Notes under the pieces: generated by a model
Told to the model about the DNA's origin: nothing
What the model saw: the letters and a program-made list of their open reading frames with translations, nothing else
The model's database searches: none
Part shown: in pieces, positions 27,911 through 33,876 of the stretch
Layout of the letters: every line of letters starts with the position of its first letter
Position numbering within the stretch: position 1 is the stretch's first letter
Translations under genes and position numbers: made by a program
Source of the DNA: Candidatus Binatia bacterium
Lineage (GTDB): Bacteria > Desulfobacterota > Binatia > UBA9968
DNA: 33,876 nucleotides
Assembly (NCBI GenBank): GCA_036504975.1
Contig: DASXUF010000026.1
Coordinates: forward strand, 1-33,876
Direction of reading: 5' to 3'

Positions 27911-28816
27911 CTATCCCGACGCGCGGATCACCAGCACGGGCTCTCCCGAGTGGCGCACGACGCGGCTCGTGACGCTCCCCAGCACCAGCCGTTCGATTCC
28001 GGAACGTCCGTGGGTGGACATGGCGATCAGGCTGCCCGGCGTTTTTTTCGCCAGGTCGATGATCTGATCGGCGCTCTCGCCTTCCAAGAATCTGGCAGAT
28101 ACCCGCTTCAGCCCCTCGCGCTTCAGCTCGCCGGCTTTTTCGTCGATGTAGCTTCTCGCCTCTTCCTTCGCCTTTTCCAGGATCTGCTCGAGACTCGGCG
28201 TATAATAATCCTCCGCGGTGAATCCCATGACGGGGATCGTGTAGACCCGGAGCAGGACGACTTCCAGATCGAGCCGCCTGGCCATCTCGCTGGCGTGTGG
28301 GAGCGCTTGCTCCGATCTTCGAGAGCCGTCGAGAGGAACGATAATGGTCTTAAAGACCTGCGGAACGTTTTTCGTCTCGGCGCTCGCTCTTACCAGAAGC
28401 AGGGGATTGGCCGCCAACTGGATGACTTTCTCGGCTACGCTTCCGAGCAGCCAGCGCTGCAAGCCCGAGCGCCCGTGCGTCGCCATCGTAATCAGCGTAC
28501 CGGGCCGGCCCGCTGCTTTCGAAACAATTACGTCCGCAGGCTTGCCGAATTCCGTAGCGCAGGCGACCTTCGATGTTTTGGCGAAAGAGCGCCCGACTCC
28601 GTGGAGATACTTGAGCCCTTCCTCTTTTAACGTCGACTCGACGATGTCGACGTACCGGCCATGGTTAGGGTCCGAATAGGTCGCGATGATTTCAGGCTCG
28701 ACAGCGTGCAACAGCTCGACGTCGAGCCGCATCGTCTCCGAAAGCGAGCGGGCATAAGGCAACACTTGCTCGGCGACCTGCGACCCATCCAACGGAACCA
28801 GAATATTTTTATACAT
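27911..28816 (-). CDS. tandem-domain universal stress protein
   Basis: A 301-residue protein with two USP domains. Domain 1 (1-145) starts MYKNILVPLDGSQVAEQVLPYARSL and carries [23 protein letters not shown]. Domain 2 (about 155-301) starts TIIVPLDGSRRSEQALPHASEMA and carries MSTHGRSGIERLVLGSVTSRVVRHSGEPVLVIRA. Both keep the nucleotide-binding glycines. GGGAGGGGAGT lies before the ATG. The 65 bases upstream, up to the hsp20 remnant, show no -24/-12 element, so it may be read through from hsp20 or have another promoter. Confidence 0.92.
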   Translation of the reverse strand: MYKNILVPLDGSQVAEQVLPYARSLSETMRLDVELLHAVEPEIIATYSDPNHGRYVDIVESTLKEEGLKYLHGVGRSFAKTSKVACATEFGKPADVIVSKAAGRPGTLITMATHGRSGLQRWLLGSVAEKVIQLAANPLLLVRASAETKNVPQVFKTIIVPLDGSRRSEQALPHASEMARRLDLEVVLLRVYTIPVMGFTAEDYYTPSLEQILEKAKEEARSYIDEKAGELKREGLKRVSARFLEGESADQIIDLAKKTPGSLIAMSTHGRSGIERLVLGSVTSRVVRHSGEPVLVIRASG

Positions 28817-28881
28817 CCTTACTCCCCTCCCGCGCGGGCGCGATGCCCGGCGCCGAATCTATGCCCGCTCCCGAACCCCCC

Positions 28882-29072
28882 TCACTCGACTTTCACCTGG
28901 ACTTCTTTTTTCTTGGCTTCCTCCGTCTTGGGGAGACGAATCTCCAACACGCCGTTCTTGAAGCTGGCGCGGGCCTTTTCCCCATGAACCTCGGCCGGCA
29001 GCTCGACGCTGCGGCTGAAAGAGCCGTAAGAGCGACCGCTTTCTTTTCCTTGGTTATTTCTTGCTTCGACAT
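28882..29072 (-). pseudogene. hsp20 small heat-shock gene with large internal deletion
   Basis: The 5' end is intact: AGGAGGAGCCGTC then ATG at 29072, and MSKQEITKEKK, a normal Hsp20 N-terminus. After about 11 codons the alpha-crystallin C-terminal part appears in another frame: ESGRSYGSFSRSVELPAEV ... ASFKNGVLEIRLPKTEEAKKKEVQVKVE, ending at 28882. Roughly 90 residues (the middle of the chaperone domain) are missing, and the join is out of frame in the A/G-rich run GGAAAAGAAAG. Read from the ATG, the product would be a 59-residue nonsense peptide ending at 28893. A sigma-54-like promoter remains upstream. Confidence 0.8.
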
Positions 29073-29132
29073 GACGGCTCCTCCTGTTTGGAATCTGTAA
29101 ACGACGACAACTTTCTCGACATCGTTTTGTGG

Positions 29133-29149
29133 AGCAAAAAATATGCCCC
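29133..29149 (-). promoter_or_regulatory. candidate sigma-54 promoter before hsp20 remnant
   Basis: Minus strand GGGGCATATTTTTTGCT: GGCA and TTTTTGCT with exact spacing. The predicted start is near 29122, 50 bases before the ATG. Confidence 0.55.
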
Positions 29150-29200
29150 GTCCGGCACCGCTGGAAATAAGCCATCTTCCGAAACAACCGGACGCCGTTT

Positions 29201-29216
29201 TTTGCATTCTTGCGAT
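29201..29216. promoter_or_regulatory. candidate activator site between hsp20 remnant and USP
   Basis: TTTGCATTCTTGCGAT matches TTCGCA-N4-TGCGAA in 10 of 12 bases. It is centred about 114 bases before the plus-strand start and 86 before the minus-strand start. Confidence 0.5.
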
Positions 29217-29295
29217 TTCCGCCGGCGCATTTTTTCATCCATGCAAAATACCAAGATGATGCGGCCGTATGCCGGCTGACTTTCCTCTCTTTTCC

Positions 29296-29312
29296 CTGGC
29301 ATGCGTCCTGCT
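29296..29312 (+). promoter_or_regulatory. candidate sigma-54 promoter for USP-glgX
   Basis: CTGGCATGCGTCCTGCT: CTGGCATG at -24 and TGCT at -12, exact spacing. The predicted start near 29323 gives a 20-base leader containing GCGGAGG. Confidence 0.65.
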
Positions 29313-29342
29313 CTTTCATCTTGAACGAATAGCGGAGGCGTC

Positions 29343-29771
29343 ATGGCAAAATCGAAGAACTATCTCGTGCCGATCGATTTCTCACGCGGCTCCCAAGGCG
29401 CTTTCAGGCATGCCGCCAGGCTCGCCGGTAAAGAAACCCGGAAATTGATCCTGGTTCACGTCGTTGCGCCGTTGAGCTATCCCGTTGGGGCCTTGCTGCC
29501 GACATATTTTTCTTCCATGGAAAGACAGGCGAGATACGCCTTAGAGAAAATGGCGCGCCGGCAGGGCTTGCACAAGAACCGCTTCCGGCCGCTCGTCTTT
29601 GAGGGCGCCGACGCCGCCCGCGTCATCGCGGAGCAGGCGAAGAAATCCCGCGCCGCGATGATCGTTATGGGCAGCCACGGTCGAACGGGTCTGGAACGGG
29701 CCGTGCTGGGGAGCGTTGCGGAAAGAACGCTACGCTATGCAGCCTGCCCCGTTCTGGTGGTAAAGAAGTAA
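29343..29771 (+). CDS. universal stress protein
   Basis: A 142-residue USP close to the one at 12610: KNYLVPIDFSRGSQGAFRHAARLAGKE, then MGSHGRTGLERAVLGSVAERTLRYAACPVLVVKK, with glycine motif intact. GCGGAGG precedes the ATG. It stands directly behind a sigma-54-like element and a palindrome, and is followed after 5 bases by the debranching enzyme gene, linking stress control to glycogen use. Confidence 0.92.
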   Translation: MAKSKNYLVPIDFSRGSQGAFRHAARLAGKETRKLILVHVVAPLSYPVGALLPTYFSSMERQARYALEKMARRQGLHKNRFRPLVFEGADAARVIAEQAKKSRAAMIVMGSHGRTGLERAVLGSVAERTLRYAACPVLVVKK

Positions 29772-29776
29772 AAGCG

Positions 29777-31898
<2,122 letters not shown>

Positions 31899-31910
31899 AA
31901 GGAGGCCTCT

Positions 31911-32186
31911 TTGAAAGCGCTGCTGGTGGTGTTTTTGAGCGTTTTTATCGCTGAGCTCGGAGACAAGACTCAGTTGGCGACCTTGCTCTTCGCGACGGAT
32001 CGGAACCTCAGCCGGGCGGCGGTCTTTGCGGCCGCCTCGGCCGCGCTGGTTTTTTCGAGTCTCCTCGCGGTTCTTTTCGGGTCGCAAATCTCGCGGGCTA
32101 TTTCTCCGTCCGCGCTGCGGCTCGTTGCTGGAATCGGATTCATCTTCATCGGAACATGGATGCTGTTGGGGAACAACAGGCAGTAG
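31911..32186 (+). CDS. TMEM165/GDT1 (UPF0016) half-size membrane protein
   Basis: A 91-residue membrane protein beginning at TTG 31911, with AAAGGAGG 6 bases upstream. It has one copy of the GDT1 signature in AELGDKTQLATLLFA and about three hydrophobic helices. GDT1/TMEM165 proteins export Mn2+ or Ca2+ and normally carry two such repeats; single-repeat bacterial forms presumably work as dimers. It lies 12 bases after glgX. A REP-like repeat begins at its stop codon. Confidence 0.85.
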   Translation: MKALLVVFLSVFIAELGDKTQLATLLFATDRNLSRAAVFAAASAALVFSSLLAVLFGSQISRAISPSALRLVAGIGFIFIGTWMLLGNNRQ

Positions 32187-32265
32187 GGGCGCACCTGTGT
32201 GTGCGCCCCTCTGCACCTGTCTGTGCGCCCTCCGCAAGAGGGCCGACACACAGGTCGGCCCCTAC
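32183..32265. repeat. REP-like double hairpin repeat, copy 1
   Basis: Bounded by GTAGGGGC and GCCCCTAC. It holds two hairpins: AGGGGCGCAC/GTGCGCCCCT (10-bp stem, 6-base loop, 32185-32210) and GGGCCGAC/GTCGGCCC (8-bp stem, 32240-32261). It lies just 3' of the RAYT gene. Another GTAGGGGCC start occurs at 32282. Confidence 0.85.
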
Positions 32266-32303
32266 AGGGCGGGCGCCGGTCGTAGGGGCCCTGCCGAAAT
32301 CCG

Positions 32304-32900
32304 TCAGACGCGCCACGCATCCTTCGGTTCAAGGTTTGTTGCCGCCGGATTCTCGGGATCGATTGTCCAACGAGTCGGGTTGTCTACAATGTATTGCCGA
32401 ATCCGATTGAGAGATTCTTCATTGCGAACGACGTGTTCATAATAATTTCGCTGCCACAATCGACCCTGAAACGTTGTCCAACCCAATGTTTTCACACCAC
32501 GCATGTATTGGTTCGTCGTCATCGTTTTAAACCATTGGACGACGGTGTGTAGGGGCGCACCTGTGTGTGCGCCCCTCTGAATAGCGTCCTTTCCAAAAGG
32601 GCCGACACGCAGGTCGGCCCCTACAGTCGGACCTGCGATGACGACAATCCCATGAAAATGATTTGGCATAATCACGAATTCGTCCGTTTCGACTGTGGGG
32701 AATTTGCGGCTCAATTCTATCCACCAATGTCCAATCATTGCACCCGCCTCGTTGAACCGCATTTCTCCGTCGGCAACATCGCCAAACAAGCAGGCTCGAT
32801 CATGTGTGACGACGGTGACGAAATACGCCCCTGATTGCCCGTAGTCATAGTCTTTTAACCGGATCGAGCGCCGGTGGTGTCTTTCCGGATCGTATGCCAT
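32304..32900 (-). CDS. REP-associated tyrosine transposase (RAYT, Y1/HUH family)
   Basis: A 198-residue IS200-like HUH nuclease. H81 and H83 in VIMPNHFHGIVVI form the metal site, and Y153 or Y154 in LWQRNYYEHVVRNEESL is the catalytic tyrosine. The N-terminus RRSIRLKDYDYGQSGAYFVTVVT is typical of RAYTs, which act on REP hairpins. Residues about 92-119 (VGADLRVGPFGKDAIQRGAH, then TGAPLHTV) are the translation of a REP-like repeat lying inside the gene, yet the frame stays open. The gene starts 4 bases after the threonine dehydratase stop on the same strand. Confidence 0.9.
   Translation of the reverse strand: MAYDPERHHRRSIRLKDYDYGQSGAYFVTVVTHDRACLFGDVADGEMRFNEAGAMIGHWWIELSRKFPTVETDEFVIMPNHFHGIVVIAGPTVGADLRVGPFGKDAIQRGAHTGAPLHTVVQWFKTMTTNQYMRGVKTLGWTTFQGRLWQRNYYEHVVRNEESLNRIRQYIVDNPTRWTIDPENPAATNLEPKDAWRV
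32549..32624. repeat. REP-like double hairpin repeat, copy 2, inside the RAYT gene
   Basis: The same GTAGGGGCGCAC...GCCCCTAC unit as copy 1, with both hairpins conserved (32551-32576 and 32599-32620) and a slightly shorter, diverged spacer. It encodes part of the transposase reading frame. Confidence 0.88.
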
Positions 32901-32903
32901 GCG

Positions 32904-33876
32904 TCAGCTCGTCCGGACGCGGGCGTGGAAGCCCGCCCGTTCGAGCGCCTGGTGAATCTTTTGGCCGTGCTCGTGGCCCGTGGTCTCGAGAATCAGCTCC
33001 ACTTCGGTCTCGCCGATCGAGATTTCGCCGAAGCCGCGCACGTGCTCGATCTGCAGGATGTTGGCGCCCTCTTTGGCGATCGACTGCGCCAGCGCGGCGA
33101 GGTGTCCCGGCCGATCGGGCACGACGACTGAAAGGCGGATCACCCGGCCGTCTTGAATCAAGCCCTTCTCGATGATCCGGGAAATGAGATTCATGTCGAT
33201 GTTGCCGCCGGAAATAATCAGCGCCACATTCTTTCCTTTGAAATCGATCTTGCCGTTGACGAGAGCGGCGAGGGAAACCGCGGCGGCGCCCTCGGCGACC
33301 GTCTTTTCGATTTCGAGCAGCAACAAGACGGCGTTGGCGATTTCCTCCTCGCTCACCGTGACGATTCGATCCACGTACTTCTCCGCGATCCGGAGCGGAA
33401 GCTCGCCCACCGCGCGCACGGCAATGCCGTCGGCGATGGTCGTTGCCGGGGGGAGATGGAGCACCTTACCCGCTTCCATGGCCGCCTTCATCGATGGAAT
33501 CCGCTCCGCCTGCACGCCGATAATGCGAATGCCGGGCTTGCGCTCCTTCAACGCCAACGCGACTCCGGCGATCAAACCGCCGCCGCCGACCGGCACAACG
33601 ACTGAATCCAACTCCGGACACTGTTCGTGCAGCTCCAGGCCGAGCGTCCCCTGGCCGGCGATGACCCAGGGATCGTCGAACGAATGAATAAACGTCAGGC
33701 CTTCTTCGCGGCCGATACGCTCAGCCTCTTCGAGAGCCGAATCGTAGTCGGACCCATACGGGATCGCGCGCGCCCCGTAACGGCGCACCGAAGCTACCTT
33801 GATGAGCGGCGCGTGAACCGGCATCACGATCGTGGAAGGAATCCCCAGCCGCTGGCTATGAAAAGCCAGCGCCATG
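32904..33876 (-). CDS. ilvA: threonine dehydratase with C-terminal ACT domain (5' end outside window)
   Basis: 324 codons are visible; the gene continues beyond the window, so about 80 N-terminal residues, including the PLP lysine, are missing. Present are SQRLGIPSTIVMPVHAPLIK, the PLP phosphate loop VPVGGGGLIAGVALALK, AEGAAAVSLAALV and IISGGNIDMNLI, then an ACT domain (RLSVVVPDRPGHLAALAQSI, AKEGANILQIEHVR). It is the fold type II enzyme that deaminates threonine to 2-oxobutanoate. One ACT domain and an expected length near 400 residues fit the catabolic/IlvA-short class. Confidence 0.9.
   Translation of the reverse strand, partial: MALAFHSQRLGIPSTIVMPVHAPLIKVASVRRYGARAIPYGSDYDSALEEAERIGREEGLTFIHSFDDPWVIAGQGTLGLELHEQCPELDSVVVPVGGGGLIAGVALALKERKPGIRIIGVQAERIPSMKAAMEAGKVLHLPPATTIADGIAVRAVGELPLRIAEKYVDRIVTVSEEEIANAVLLLLEIEKTVAEGAAAVSLAALVNGKIDFKGKNVALIISGGNIDMNLISRIIEKGLIQDGRVIRLSVVVPDRPGHLAALAQSIAKEGANILQIEHVRGFGEISIGETEVELILETTGHEHGQKIHQALERAGFHARVRTS

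Noticed and set aside
28817-28881. Sigma-54 element before the tandem USP-OsmC pair
   Set aside because: No GG-N10-GC in the right orientation was found, so this pair is not claimed as a direct regulon member.

Overview
The window is GC-rich, gene-dense DNA from a Gram-negative bacterium. The gene mix (acyl-CoA metabolism, a cNOR-type nitric oxide reductase, many universal stress proteins, NtrC/sigma-54 signalling, a REP-associated transposase) resembles uncultured soil or subsurface lineages such as Binatota, Methylomirabilota/Rokubacteria or deltaproteobacteria. There is no rRNA or other marker here, so the taxon stays open.

Layout. (1) 3-5197: an acyl-CoA operon (GNAT acetyltransferase, two acyl-CoA dehydrogenases, an acyl-CoA carboxyltransferase) followed by a TYW1-like radical SAM protein. 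(2) 5232-7275: norC-norB, where NorC carries an extra C-terminal haem-c domain. (3) About 7.4-29.8 kb: a dense stress/dormancy island. It holds seven universal stress protein (USP) genes, four CBS-domain genes, hemerythrin, a DksA/TraR-like zinc finger, zf-TFIIB and NMD3-like zinc proteins, a phosphoribosyltransferase, a ribosome hibernation factor fused to a cold-shock domain, a YbaK-like deacylase, katG, OsmC, a deleted hsp20, and a six-gene operon combining a sugar nucleotidyltransferase, an archaeal-type GAPDH homologue, a BoxB/PaaA-like diiron protein, KatG, DUF2267 and a USP. (4) 29.8-31.9 kb: a frameshifted glycogen debranching enzyme. (5) 31.9-33.9 kb: a half-size TMEM165/GDT1 protein, a RAYT transposase with two REP-like repeats (one inside its own gene), and the 3' part of a threonine dehydratase.

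Main result. Nearly every promoter-bearing gap between 7.4 and 29.3 kb contains a sigma-54-type -24/-12 element (GG-N10-GC, usually within TGGCA...TGC), correctly oriented and close to a start codon. Most of the same gaps also hold a 16-bp palindrome-like sequence, best form TTCGCA-N4-TGCGAA (perfect at 8641-8656). It lies about 70-125 bp upstream of the predicted transcription starts, where NtrC-type activators bind. The island encodes its own sigma-54 activator (11254-12603) and partner kinase (9692-11272). The kinase's second PAS domain keeps the FixL haem-ligand histidine and distal arginine equivalents. Both sit in an operon headed by the perfect palindrome and a -24/-12 element. I infer a self-amplifying, probably oxygen/redox-responsive two-component sigma-54 regulon that switches the cell into a low-oxygen or dormant state. 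It is functionally like DosR of Mycobacterium or the lxa locus of Burkholderia cenocepacia, but built on NtrC/sigma-54. All promoter and operator calls were made by eye and need computational and experimental tests.
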